DNA of 64,000 nucleotides from Synechococcus lacustris (GTDB taxonomy: Bacteria; Cyanobacteriota; Cyanobacteriia; PCC-6307; Cyanobiaceae), in the NCBI GenBank assembly GCA_903943975.1, contig CAJAQB010000019.1:310001-374000 (forward strand), in the 5' to 3' direction. The position numbers and the translations under genes were made by a program. Positions 24,230 to 34,319 of the stretch are shown piece by piece (within the stretch, counting starts at the first letter, position 1; every line of letters begins with the position of its first letter). The notes under the pieces are model-generated. The model saw nothing but the letters and a program-made list of their open reading frames with translations. It was not told the origin of the DNA and made no database searches.

Positions 24230-26674
24230 TTGAAAAGCAAATCGATCGCTTCAAGCCTGTGCACAGGGCTCACCATACTGACAACTGCATTACCACTGCT
24301 GCCCACGCAAGCCGGCGCAGCCCCTGCCCCCCAGCTTCAGTTCAACGGCGGTTTGCGCTTTGATTCCCAGGGGGCCGGCACGCCCAACACCCTGAGTGGC
24401 TATGCCTTCCTGCCAATTCTGGGCAATGAACGGGGCGACGTTTTCTTTGCTGAGTCGTATATCAATTGGAACATCGCCGGCGATGGCATCGATAGCAGCA
24501 TTGGCAGCAGCACCCGCCTGGGCTACCGCTGGCTCACTGATAACAAAAGCTGGATCTATGGCGTTAACGCCGGCATCGACAACCGCCCCTTCCAGGCCCA
24601 AAACTTCCTGCAGGCAGGGGTTGGCCTAGAAGCCCTCAGCCCCCAGCTGGAATTCCGGCTCAATGGCTATATCCCCTTCTCCCAAACCAGCAACCTCTAC
24701 GCCACTGCTTACAACGGCGCCTACGGTCTGGTGAACGATCAGCTGCAACTAAACCGCTCCCGCTGGTTTGGGGTAGCGCTGGGCGGTATCGATGCGGAAG
24801 TGGGCACCCCGGTGGCCCGCTGGCAGGGCGGTGACCTGCGCCTTTATGCGGGCTACTACTACCTAGACGGTGACTATGTGAGTGGCAGCTCCGGAGTGCG
24901 GGCCCGGGCAGAGCTACGGCTAGGGGAAAAGCTCAGCGTCGGTGGCAGCGTCTCCTACGACGACATTTTCCAAACCCAGGCCACCGGCTACGTGCGCCTG
25001 GGCTTCAGTCCCCAGCAGAAACCAATCGGCAACAGCATTAACGAAGCAGAGGAACGCTTCCTCGCCATGCGGGGACTGCCGGTGGATCGCCAACGGGTGA
25101 TTCAGGTGGCAAACCAGCAGGTGCGCGACCAGGAGGCGGCCCGCGATCCACTCACTGGCAAGCAATGGGTGGTGCGTTGTGTGGGGCTAAACGCCAGCGC
25201 CTACAGCGTGCAATGCGGCTACGGCGATCTGGCTGCAGCCGTGAACGCCATCGGCGCCCCAGCCGATGTGCTGTTGCTGGCCAATGGCACAAACAGCAAC
25301 CTGAATGGATCCAGCCTGCAATTACCCGCAGGCACCAACCTAAGCAGCGGTGCCAGTGCACCAGTGCTGGCCACCCAGGGTGGCTTGATTCCGCTGATCT
25401 CAGTATTTGGCCCCGGCAGTGGTGCCGCTCCTCAAATAAACAATGGCATCCTCAGCATTGGCAGCAACACCAGCATTGCAGGTCTTGGTTTCAACAACAG
25501 CTCCATCACTAACTACAGCACCAAAAATGTATTGATTGCCAACAACAACTTTGTTGGTTCCTATACGGATAATCCAGGAGGTGTATCTGCCAATGCCCTA
25601 CCCAGCATTAACCTAAATGGCGTCAGTGACGTAACTATCCGTGGCAATAGCTTTAATACTCCCCAAGTTGCCAGCTATGCATCGGTTACCGGAGCCGATG
25701 GCTGGGCCGTTTGTGGCAACCGCACTAGCGAAACCTCTGCCACCTGCCTCAGTGGCAATGCCATTCGCATCACCAACGGCATTGGCATAAATATTGCTGG
25801 AAACAGCATCAGCAATGCCCTTGATGAAGCCATTCGACTAGATAACGCCAATGGCACTGTCAATATACTAAATAATACAATCACAAACACGCGCATGGGG
25901 CCAGACACAAATATGCAGGCAGCTATATTCATTCGGCAGAGCTCAGGCACAGCCAACGTTACTGTCTCTGGAAACAGCGTCACAAGCAATATCCCTGGTA
26001 GATATGCAGCGGGCGCCAACGGTGAGCTCGCCTATGACCCAACCAAGAGAAATGTAATTGACCCTCTTGAAATTGGTCTTTGCCGGGGCCGCACATCCTT
26101 TGGCAATACAGGGGATCTTTATGGAGATGGCCTATACGGGGATTGCTCTAACGGCCCTGCAACAATGAATATAAACATAACAACCAACAGCCTGATCCCT
26201 GGAACAGGTGATCCCGCAAGGAACAACCATGACGGCATAGATTTTAATGTTGGACAAAATGGTGTATTTAACTTTGCCATTGATCACAACTATGTAAATG
26301 TACTTACAGGCAACCCCCTAACAACAGACTTCCGTGGCACAGCCATGGTTGTAGGTAGTGTAACCAATAACACATTCGTAGCCCAGAAAGCAGGAAATGC
26401 AGGTATTGATTTCTCTGCTTCTAATCAAAATTTACTACCGGGTGGCCAGAGCGGATCAGGCTTGATTAATGTTTCAGCCAATAGCATTACCAGCAATGGA
26501 GGAATATTAGTGGATATCACCGGCTATGGCTACACAAACGTGGCCGTTCCATACACTATCAACCTGGACATGCCGCTGTCGGATTACAATGTAGACACTC
26601 GCGGCATACCAACCAATGACTTCTCACGATTTACAGTTAATTACACCGGCGGCACTCGAAATTACCCCTTCTAA
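24230..26674 (+). CDS. inverse autotransporter barrel with a beta-helix passenger
   Basis: 814 residues from TTG 24230; an in-frame stop 12 bases upstream fixes this start. A signal peptide covers about residues 1-31. Residues ~37-270 alternate aromatic/hydrophobic strands with Gly-rich turns (LRLYAGYYYLDGDYV, GYVRLGFSPQQ), matching the inverse-autotransporter (intimin-like) beta-barrel. A ~60-residue charged helical linker follows. Residues ~320-800 form a right-handed beta-helix rich in Asn ladders (NNFVG, GNSFN, NNTITN), like pectate lyases or adhesins, instead of the Ig-like passengers of intimin. It should be surface-exposed, for adhesion or carbohydrate binding. The DNA is more A+T-rich than its neighbours. 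Confidence 0.82.
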   Translation: MKSKSIASSLCTGLTILTTALPLLPTQAGAAPAPQLQFNGGLRFDSQGAGTPNTLSGYAFLPILGNERGDVFFAESYINWNIAGDGIDSSIGSSTRLGYRWLTDNKSWIYGVNAGIDNRPFQAQNFLQAGVGLEALSPQLEFRLNGYIPFSQTSNLYATAYNGAYGLVNDQLQLNRSRWFGVALGGIDAEVGTPVARWQGGDLRLYAGYYYLDGDYVSGSSGVRARAELRLGEKLSVGGSVSYDDIFQTQATGYVRLGFSPQQKPIGNSINEAEERFLAMRGLPVDRQRVIQVANQQVRDQEAARDPLTGKQWVVRCVGLNASAYSVQCGYGDLAAAVNAIGAPADVLLLANGTNSNLNGSSLQLPAGTNLSSGASAPVLATQGGLIPLISVFGPGSGAAPQINNGILSIGSNTSIAGLGFNNSSITNYSTKNVLIANNNFVGSYTDNPGGVSANALPSINLNGVSDVTIRGNSFNTPQVASYASVTGADGWAVCGNRTSETSATCLSGNAIRITNGIGINIAGNSISNALDEAIRLDNANGTVNILNNTITNTRMGPDTNMQAAIFIRQSSGTANVTVSGNSVTSNIPGRYAAGANGELAYDPTKRNVIDPLEIGLCRGRTSFGNTGDLYGDGLYGDCSNGPATMNINITTNSLIPGTGDPARNNHDGIDFNVGQNGVFNFAIDHNYVNVLTGNPLTTDFRGTAMVVGSVTNNTFVAQKAGNAGIDFSASNQNLLPGGQSGSGLINVSANSITSNGGILVDITGYGYTNVAVPYTINLDMPLSDYNVDTRGIPTNDFSRFTVNYTGGTRNYPF

Positions 26675-26688
26675 AATTAACCACAAAC

Positions 26689-27387
26689 TTAAGTTAAGAC
26701 CAATAACTTCTCCGCCCTGTGCTGCCCCCCCCAAACCCAGCGGCTCTCAAACCCCGCTGCCCTGGCCAGCGCCCCGATCGTCCCCCAATCGGCAGGATTA
26801 TCGAGGCTGCTGAGGTGGTTAATGGTTTGCTCCTGCTGCAGGTCACTAAGCACCGTCCAGCCGCTGCGAATGCGCTGGCTATAGCGTTTCACATACTCAT
26901 CACGGCTTTCGCCCGGCTCACGGAACACATCACCCCACAACATCAAGCCCCCCGGCCGCAGCCGGCGGCGACAACCCTGCAGAAACGTCTGCTTTTGGTC
27001 GTCGTTTAGGTGATGTACGGCGAAGGCCGTGTGGATCAGGTCCACCGGCTGGCCATCGACCTGGCTGGCCCAGGCGAACAGATCCCCCTGCTGGAAACAG
27101 CAGGGGTAGCCCACCGGCCCCAACTGCTGTTGGGCCAGGGATAAAACCCTCGCGGTTAGATCCAGGGCCCAAAGGCCGCCCAAGGGCCAGCGCCGGTAAT
27201 GGGCTGCCATCAGCGCCAAGTCGCCGCAACCCAGATCCACCAGCTCTGGAGCAGGGGTTCCCGCCGGCCGTGTTGCCAGCCATTGGTCCAGCACCTGGGC
27301 CACCGCCGCCGTGAGCGCCCGGTGTTCCATCAGATCGTGGTCCACGATCGCCCGGTAGCTGCTCCACTGCTGCTCAAAAAACTCCAT
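26689..27387 (-). CDS. class I SAM-dependent methyltransferase
   Basis: 232 residues from ATG 27387. The SAM-binding motif LVDLGCGDLALMA lies at about residues 49-61, with the acidic end of the next strand in ALDLTA, and later LRPGGLMLWGDV. The substrate is unknown. The frame is open upstream, but the start MEFFEQQWSSYR fits a cytosolic enzyme. It ends 15 bases from the convergent beta-helix gene, and its start faces the DUF2252 gene. Confidence 0.85.
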   Translation of the reverse strand: MEFFEQQWSSYRAIVDHDLMEHRALTAAVAQVLDQWLATRPAGTPAPELVDLGCGDLALMAAHYRRWPLGGLWALDLTARVLSLAQQQLGPVGYPCCFQQGDLFAWASQVDGQPVDLIHTAFAVHHLNDDQKQTFLQGCRRRLRPGGLMLWGDVFREPGESRDEYVKRYSQRIRSGWTVLSDLQQEQTINHLSSLDNPADWGTIGALARAAGFESRWVWGGQHRAEKLLVLT

Positions 27388-27449
27388 GGCGCCCCAACCC
27401 CCTCGCCAAGGCATTCTGGGCTTACCCCCGTAACCCAGGGCCGCCAACT

Positions 27450-28697
27450 GTGAGCCAGCACCTCTTTGAACCCTGGTGCGCCGTTCCCCGGGCCGATCAG
27501 ATCCTGGGCCTAAACCAAGACCAGGAACAGGGGCGCTTGAGCTGGCTATTGCCCCTGCGGCGCCAACGCATGGCGGCATCGGCCTTCAGTTTTTTCCGGG
27601 GTGCAGCCGCCCAGATGGCCAGGGACCTGGCCCAGGGCCCCAACTCAGGGGAGCAGCTGCAACTGTGCGGCGATGCCCACCTGATGAATTTCGGCTTTTA
27701 CGCCTCCCCCGAACGCACCCTGCTGTTTGATCTCAACGATTTCGACGAAACCCATCCCGGCCCCTTTGAGTGGGATCTCAAACGCCTGGCGGTTAGTGCT
27801 GTGCTGGCGGCCCGGGAACTGGGCATGGGCGAGGAAGGCCCACAGACCGCGGTGAAAACCCTGGCCAAGCGCTACCGCCACTGCATCGCCAGCTATAGCG
27901 AACGCAACCGCCTAGAAACCTGGTATGCCCGCCTCGATGCCGAGGCCTTTATTCATGGGCTCAGTAACAAACACTTCCGCAGCTATCTACAAAACGTGGC
28001 CGATCAGGCCCGCGGTCGCGACAGCCTCAGCAGTGTGCGCCGCCTCTGCGTGGGGGAAGGCAGCAGCCGTCGCTTCCGCAACGATCCGCCAACGCTGCAA
28101 CCACTTGATCTGGCAGAAAACTGGCGGCCTTCCCTCAACAACGGCTACCTAGACACAATTCGGGTGGAGGTGCGTGCCCTACTGCAGCACTTCGAAGTGG
28201 TTGACCAGGCCCTGAAGGTGGTGGGGGTGGGGTCGGTGGGTCGCCGCTGTGGCCTAGCCCTGTTGCAGGGGGACCATCCCAACGACGTGATTGTGCTGCA
28301 GGTGAAGGAGGCCGTGGCTTCCGCGGTGGCAAGGGGGGAAACCGACCGGCAGCAGGGGCAACGGGTGGTGGAGGGTCAGCGGCTGATGCAATCCACCAGC
28401 GACCCGTTCCTTGGCTGGGCCACCACTGGCGATGGCGGCCACTGCTACTGGCGTCAATTCCGTGACTGGAAAGGTTCGGTGGATCTAGCCGCCCTAGACG
28501 ACTGCTGTTTGCTGGATTACCTGAAGCTCTGCGCCGAAGCCCTAGCCAAATCCCATGCCCGCAGTGGTAATCCCGCAGCAATCAACGATTTGCTGGAGGG
28601 CATACCCCATTTCCCCAGCCAACTGGCCGACTATGCCCTGAGCTACGCCAACCAAACCGTGCTGGATCACCGGGCCTTTGCCCAGGCATTCGCCTAA
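27450..28697 (+). CDS. DUF2252 family protein (kinase-like fold)
   Basis: 415 residues from GTG 27450. Matches DUF2252: FSFFRGAAAQMARDL, LCGDAHLMNFG, LLFDLNDFDETHPGPFEWDLKRL. The HGDxHxxN and DFD elements resemble the catalytic HRD and DFG of aminoglycoside-kinase-like folds, so phosphotransfer is possible; this is inference and no substrate is established. Divergent from the methyltransferase and followed 26 bases later by a membrane protein gene. Confidence 0.82.
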   Translation: MSQHLFEPWCAVPRADQILGLNQDQEQGRLSWLLPLRRQRMAASAFSFFRGAAAQMARDLAQGPNSGEQLQLCGDAHLMNFGFYASPERTLLFDLNDFDETHPGPFEWDLKRLAVSAVLAARELGMGEEGPQTAVKTLAKRYRHCIASYSERNRLETWYARLDAEAFIHGLSNKHFRSYLQNVADQARGRDSLSSVRRLCVGEGSSRRFRNDPPTLQPLDLAENWRPSLNNGYLDTIRVEVRALLQHFEVVDQALKVVGVGSVGRRCGLALLQGDHPNDVIVLQVKEAVASAVARGETDRQQGQRVVEGQRLMQSTSDPFLGWATTGDGGHCYWRQFRDWKGSVDLAALDDCCLLDYLKLCAEALAKSHARSGNPAAINDLLEGIPHFPSQLADYALSYANQTVLDHRAFAQAFA

Positions 28698-28723
28698 ATT
28701 CAGCAGCTTCTGATTGGTGGCTG

Positions 28724-29164
28724 ATGGCCGTACTGCGTCGCTTCCTAGCCCAACTGATCAGCGCCAGCCTGGCCCTATTGGCACTGCTACTGATCTTTGG
28801 CAAACTCTCCGACTTTGGTGGTGGCTCAGAACTGTTGCCCCTCGGCTTTTTTGCGGTGGTGCTCAGCATGGCGGCCTTTGCCATGACCTGGTGCAGCAAC
28901 GGCAAAACCTTCTGCTCCTCCCGCGATCTTGCCGAGTTGTACGAGTCGTCTCGGGATTTATTCCAGAGCAGCATTCTTGCTTTGCTGTCCTCAGCTCTAG
29001 TGGCATTACCAAAGATGAGCCCCTGGCTTCTGAGCTTTAAATCCCTTTTCTACGGCCTGCATTGGCTGATGTTTTCGCTGGCAATTCTGCTGGCCTGGTG
29101 GGCCATCCAAAGGCTGCTGCGGATCAGCGCCCGGCCAAACTTAAGTATTGAGCCGCCGCGCTAG
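28724..29164 (+). CDS. hypothetical membrane protein
   Basis: 146 residues with four hydrophobic segments (about 10-26, 38-54, 82-97 and 108-128). The central loop contains two Cys residues (MTWCSNGKTFCSS) and an acidic helix. No family recognised. It follows DUF2252 on the same strand and overlaps the 3' end of the convergent ClC gene by 24 bases. Confidence 0.5.
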   Translation: MAVLRRFLAQLISASLALLALLLIFGKLSDFGGGSELLPLGFFAVVLSMAAFAMTWCSNGKTFCSSRDLAELYESSRDLFQSSILALLSSALVALPKMSPWLLSFKSLFYGLHWLMFSLAILLAWWAIQRLLRISARPNLSIEPPR

Positions 29165-31054
29165 GGCCCTGGCCAGGCCATCACGGCTGGCCAGGCCCCG
29201 CAGTTGCCCCACCGCCAAGCCCTCGCTCGGTAGCCCATGGGGCAACTGGGCCGGCAAACCTTCCTCCACCTGAAACACCGGCAGCTGGCGCAGGCCATTG
29301 GGCCGCAGCTGATCTTCTAGGCGGCTGAGATCGGCATCGGCCGGCAACCACACCAACTCCGTGCGCAGGCAATCAGCCAACACTGGCGCCTGGCCGTTGG
29401 CCGTGAGGATCCGCTGCAGGTCCTCGAGGGTCACCAACCCAAGGATCCAGCCCCCCTCCTCCAGCAGCAAACAATGGGCATTGGCCGCCAGCAGTTGAGC
29501 CAGGGCTTGGCGCGGGGCCAGGCTCGAAGGCAGCACCAGCGGCGCTTCCCCATCGAGCGCCTCATTGATCCCCACCAGTTGCAACTGGGCGCGGCGGTTC
29601 TCCTCCACCGGATCGGGGCCCAACAGGCCTGGGTCGGCCAAGCCCTGCCAGCGCTCCACCAGCAGGGCACTGAGGCCCGCCGCCGCCATCAGGGGCACCA
29701 CGATGCGAATGTCTCGCGTTAGCTCAAACAACAACAGCAGGGCCGTGAGTGGCGCCCGGGCGGCACCGGCCAGCACCGCCGCCATGCCAACCATGGCGTA
29801 GGCCGGCGCCTCAGCCACTGGCAGGCCAAAGCCCCCATCGCCAAGCAACTGGCCATAGAAGCTACCCAGCACCGCCCCCAGAAACAGCGAGGGGGCAAAA
29901 CCACCACCGATGAAGCCGGTGGCATTACTAAGACCGGTGGCCAGCAGCTTCACCAAAAGCAGCGCCAGCAGCGTCAGGAGGTTGATGCCACCACCGGAAC
30001 CGAGCAGCGATTCGATCGTGTCGTAGCCAACTCCCAGCACCTGGGGGAAACCCAGGGCCAGCAAGCCCACCCCCAGCCCCCCCAGGCTGGTGAGCAACCA
30101 GGGGGGTAAGCGCTGCAGCCGCTGCTGTACCGGCGCACTGCGCCCCAGGGCCAGCAGCCGCACCAACGCCAGCGACACACCACTGGCCAGCAGCCCCAGG
30201 CCCAGGTAGAGGGGCAATTCCAGGGGGGAGCGCACCTCATAGGCGGGCAGCCGAAAGATCGGTTGATCGCCCAACCCCAGCTGGATCACCAGGGTGGAAC
30301 TCACCGCCGCCACCAGCACCGCCCGCAGGCTGGGACGCCCAGGAATGGTGCTGTAGGCCCCCTCAAAGGCAAAGAAAACGCCGGCAATCGGCGCCCGGAA
30401 ACCGGCGGCTAAACCTGCCGCCACCCCTGCCCCCACCAGCGCCTTAAGCGCCTCCGGGGTGAGTCCAGCCCTACGCCCCAGCCAAAGGCCGATATTGCCG
30501 CCGCTTTCGACGCTGGGGCCCTCGGGCCCGAGCGAGGCGCCACTGCCAAGGCTGATCGAAGCGCCGAGCAAGCGGGCAAAGGGCAGCTTTGCCGCCGCCT
30601 GCATGCGGCCATCGGCCATCGCCATCAGGCTCGGCAGGCTGGGGCCCAGGTCCTTGGCCACCAGCCGCAGCAAACCCACCAACAGCCCCCCCAACACAGG
30701 GCCCAGCACCACTGGCCAGGTGCTGAGCCAAGGGGGCGCCAGGGGCACCGGCGGCAGCACCGGTTCCGGTAATGGGGGCGGCAGCGGCGAAAACAAACCA
30801 ACGCCACCGAGACCCAGCTGCAGCAATGAACGCAGCGGCGTTGAGGCCGGTGGCGGCGGTAGGGGTAAGGGCTCGGGCAGGGCCTGGTGGGCGCCGGCGA
30901 TGCCCATCACAAATTCAACAAACGGCCCATAGATGAGGTTGTTGATGAACCCCAGCAGGTAGTGAAAGCCGACGATGGCCACCCCGGTGAGCAAACCCAC
31001 CAGGGCAGCCCAGGCCAGCAGTCCCCACTGAAAGGGGGCCGCCGTCGGTTCCAC
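29141..31054 (-). CDS. ClC-family chloride channel/antiporter with C-terminal CBS domains
   Basis: About 637 residues. The gating block reads GSGASLGPEGPSVESGGN; it keeps the gating glutamate (GxEGP) but has Pro for the usual Arg. The first ion-pathway motif, usually GSGIP, is GPSLP here. The third, GGGFAPSLFLGA, is normal. The last ~130 residues form a CBS pair that probably senses nucleotides or ionic state. GTG 31054 follows an AGAGG-type site and lies 19 bases after the hemC stop; the upstream in-frame codon at 31156 would lie inside hemC. It is probably co-transcribed with hemC. Confidence 0.88.
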   Translation of the reverse strand: MEPTAAPFQWGLLAWAALVGLLTGVAIVGFHYLLGFINNLIYGPFVEFVMGIAGAHQALPEPLPLPPPPASTPLRSLLQLGLGGVGLFSPLPPPLPEPVLPPVPLAPPWLSTWPVVLGPVLGGLLVGLLRLVAKDLGPSLPSLMAMADGRMQAAAKLPFARLLGASISLGSGASLGPEGPSVESGGNIGLWLGRRAGLTPEALKALVGAGVAAGLAAGFRAPIAGVFFAFEGAYSTIPGRPSLRAVLVAAVSSTLVIQLGLGDQPIFRLPAYEVRSPLELPLYLGLGLLASGVSLALVRLLALGRSAPVQQRLQRLPPWLLTSLGGLGVGLLALGFPQVLGVGYDTIESLLGSGGGINLLTLLALLLVKLLATGLSNATGFIGGGFAPSLFLGAVLGSFYGQLLGDGGFGLPVAEAPAYAMVGMAAVLAGAARAPLTALLLLFELTRDIRIVVPLMAAAGLSALLVERWQGLADPGLLGPDPVEENRRAQLQLVGINEALDGEAPLVLPSSLAPRQALAQLLAANAHCLLLEEGGWILGLVTLEDLQRILTANGQAPVLADCLRTELVWLPADADLSRLEDQLRPNGLRQLPVFQVEEGLPAQLPHGLPSEGLAVGQLRGLASRDGLARALARRLNT

Positions 31055-31073
31055 CCGGGCCTCTGGCCTGGGC

Positions 31074-32039
31074 TCAGGCCTGGGGTCGGACGTCGGCAAA
31101 GATCTGCTCCAGGATCTCCCCGGCCCCCTGGCTGCGCAGCAGCAGGGCCAGCTCAATGCCCAGGGCTTCTGGGTCTGTGGCGGGGCCGCGCACCGTATCT
31201 CGGATCAAACGCTTGCCATCGAGGGCGGCCACCATGCCGGTGAGCACCAGTTCTTGGGCCGCCTCGGGGCCCTCAAAGCTGGAATTCACCCCGATCGGCA
31301 CCTGGCAGCCCCCCTCCAACTGGCGCAGGAAGGCCCGTTCCGCCAGGCAACGGCGGGCGGTGGGTAGATGCTCCAGCACCTTGATCTGGGCCAACACCTC
31401 TTGATCGCCGAGGCGACATTCGATCCCCAGGGCCCCCTGGCCCACGGCATGGAGGGAGATGGCGGGATCGATCAGTTCATGGATGCGAGCGCCGAGGCCG
31501 AGGCGACCCAGGCCGGCGGCGGCCAGGATCAGGCAGTCGTATTCACCGGCATCAAGTTTTTCGAGGCGGGTGATCACATTGCCGCGCACGTCTTTGAAAA
31601 CCAGCTGCGGGTAGTGGTGGCGCAGCTGGGCCAGGCGCCGCAGGGAACTGGTGCCCACCACACTGCCCTCGGGCAGCGTGGCCAAGCTTTTGTCCTGGTG
31701 TTTGGCATGCACCACCAGGGCATCGGCGGGGTCCTCCCGCTCTGTAACGCAGCCCAGCATCAAGCCCTCGGGCAGGTTGGTGGGCAGGTCTTTGAGGCTA
31801 TGGACGGCGATGTCGGCGCGGTCCAGCAGCATCTGGGCCTCCAATTCCTTGGTGAATAGCCCTTTATCGCCAATCTTGGCCAGGGCCACATCGAGGATCT
31901 TGTCCCCCTGGGTGGCCATCGCCTCAATGCTGATCTCCAGCTGGGGATGGGCACGGAGGAGTTCATCCCGCACCCATTCGGTTTGAACCATCGCCAGTTG
32001 GCTGCGACGGGAAGCAATACGCAGGAGGGAGGCCGTCAT
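31074..32039 (-). CDS. hemC: hydroxymethylbilane synthase (porphobilinogen deaminase)
   Basis: 321 residues from ATG 32039. The N-terminal [12 protein letters not shown], central [11 protein letters not shown] and SLKDLPT, and the GTSSLRR segment are all present. Cys 245 in EGGCQVPIG carries the dipyrromethane cofactor. It polymerises four porphobilinogens into hydroxymethylbilane for haem, chlorophyll and cobalamin synthesis. Upstream on the same strand lies rpoD-DUF1824, downstream a ClC channel. Confidence 0.97.
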   Translation of the reverse strand: MTASLLRIASRRSQLAMVQTEWVRDELLRAHPQLEISIEAMATQGDKILDVALAKIGDKGLFTKELEAQMLLDRADIAVHSLKDLPTNLPEGLMLGCVTEREDPADALVVHAKHQDKSLATLPEGSVVGTSSLRRLAQLRHHYPQLVFKDVRGNVITRLEKLDAGEYDCLILAAAGLGRLGLGARIHELIDPAISLHAVGQGALGIECRLGDQEVLAQIKVLEHLPTARRCLAERAFLRQLEGGCQVPIGVNSSFEGPEAAQELVLTGMVAALDGKRLIRDTVRGPATDPEALGIELALLLRSQGAGEILEQIFADVRPQA

Positions 32040-32102
32040 CGAAAAGCAGCAGGACCCGGACAACCGGCCATGAACGGTTAAACAGCCTAGGGATCGATGC
32101 CC

Positions 32103-32512
32103 TCAGCCAGGCCCTGAGGTGAAGAAATCCAGCGGTAATGGGCCCCAGGTGTCCTCGCCATCGGGGTTGGAGGGGGCCTGGCCGGTGATCAGCAGTCCCT
32201 CCCCCAGGCCCAGCTCCGAACGCAGCAGGGCCTGGCCGCTGCGTTGGTTTCCCTTGAGAAACACAGGTCCCTCCGGCAGCGGTTCCGCCGGCAGCTCCAG
32301 GGGGGTCCAGCCCAGGGCCTGCTCCAGTTGGTGCAGGGATTCCAGGGCCGCTTCAGCACTGGGGGCCATCACCCCCACGGTGAACCATTCACAGGCCCCT
32401 AGCCGTTGGCGCAGGTCTTGATTAAGCCGGGCGCGCTGCTCAGCATCCAGGGGCGGGGCGGAACGCAGGCCCTTGAGATCTTCCAGGGAACTGATCTCCA
32501 GCTTGGGGGAAC

Positions 32513-32516
<4 letters not shown>
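32103..32516 (-). CDS. DUF1824 cyanobacterial protein
   Basis: 137 residues with the DUF1824 pattern: [13 protein letters not shown], then [19 protein letters not shown] and ALGWTPL. The family is nearly restricted to cyanobacteria and has no established function. The start overlaps the rpoD stop as ATGA, so it is translated with the principal sigma factor. Confidence 0.82.
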
Positions 32517-33973
<1,457 letters not shown>

Positions 33974-34319
33974 TCGATAGGGAGGCAGAAACGTTCCAAA
34001 CGGCACCACGGAGGGACAACCCCCAAGCGGAGCGAAAACTCAGTAAGCGCAGGTCCCCCTGACATCAAGCAAGCTGGGGGGATTTTCAAGGCACTCAACA
34101 ATGGGCCAAACCCTTGGGGAAGAGCTAAGCCTTGGGAAGCTCCCGGGGCCGGGAGGGGGCGACAGGGTTGTCAGGGGTGATCGCAGACCCGAAGCGATGC
34201 TTCCCAAGGTCTACCCACTGGACGGAACTCTGTCGGGTTCCGACAACTGCAAAGCAGCTCAACGCCACCATCTTAAGAAAAGATCAGGGGAAGTGCAAGC
34301 AACCGGTTTCTGATCGATA
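33974..34319. other. structured 346-base region between rpoD and priA
   Basis: No gene seen. An 11-base perfect inverted repeat (CCTTGGGAAGC at 34130-34140 and GCTTCCCAAGG at 34199-34209) encloses a hairpin TCCCGG/CCGGGA (34141-34154). A second hairpin, TGTCGG/CCGACA with loop GTT, is at 34231-34245. The region must contain both divergent promoters; a small RNA or leader structure is possible but unproven. Confidence 0.55.
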
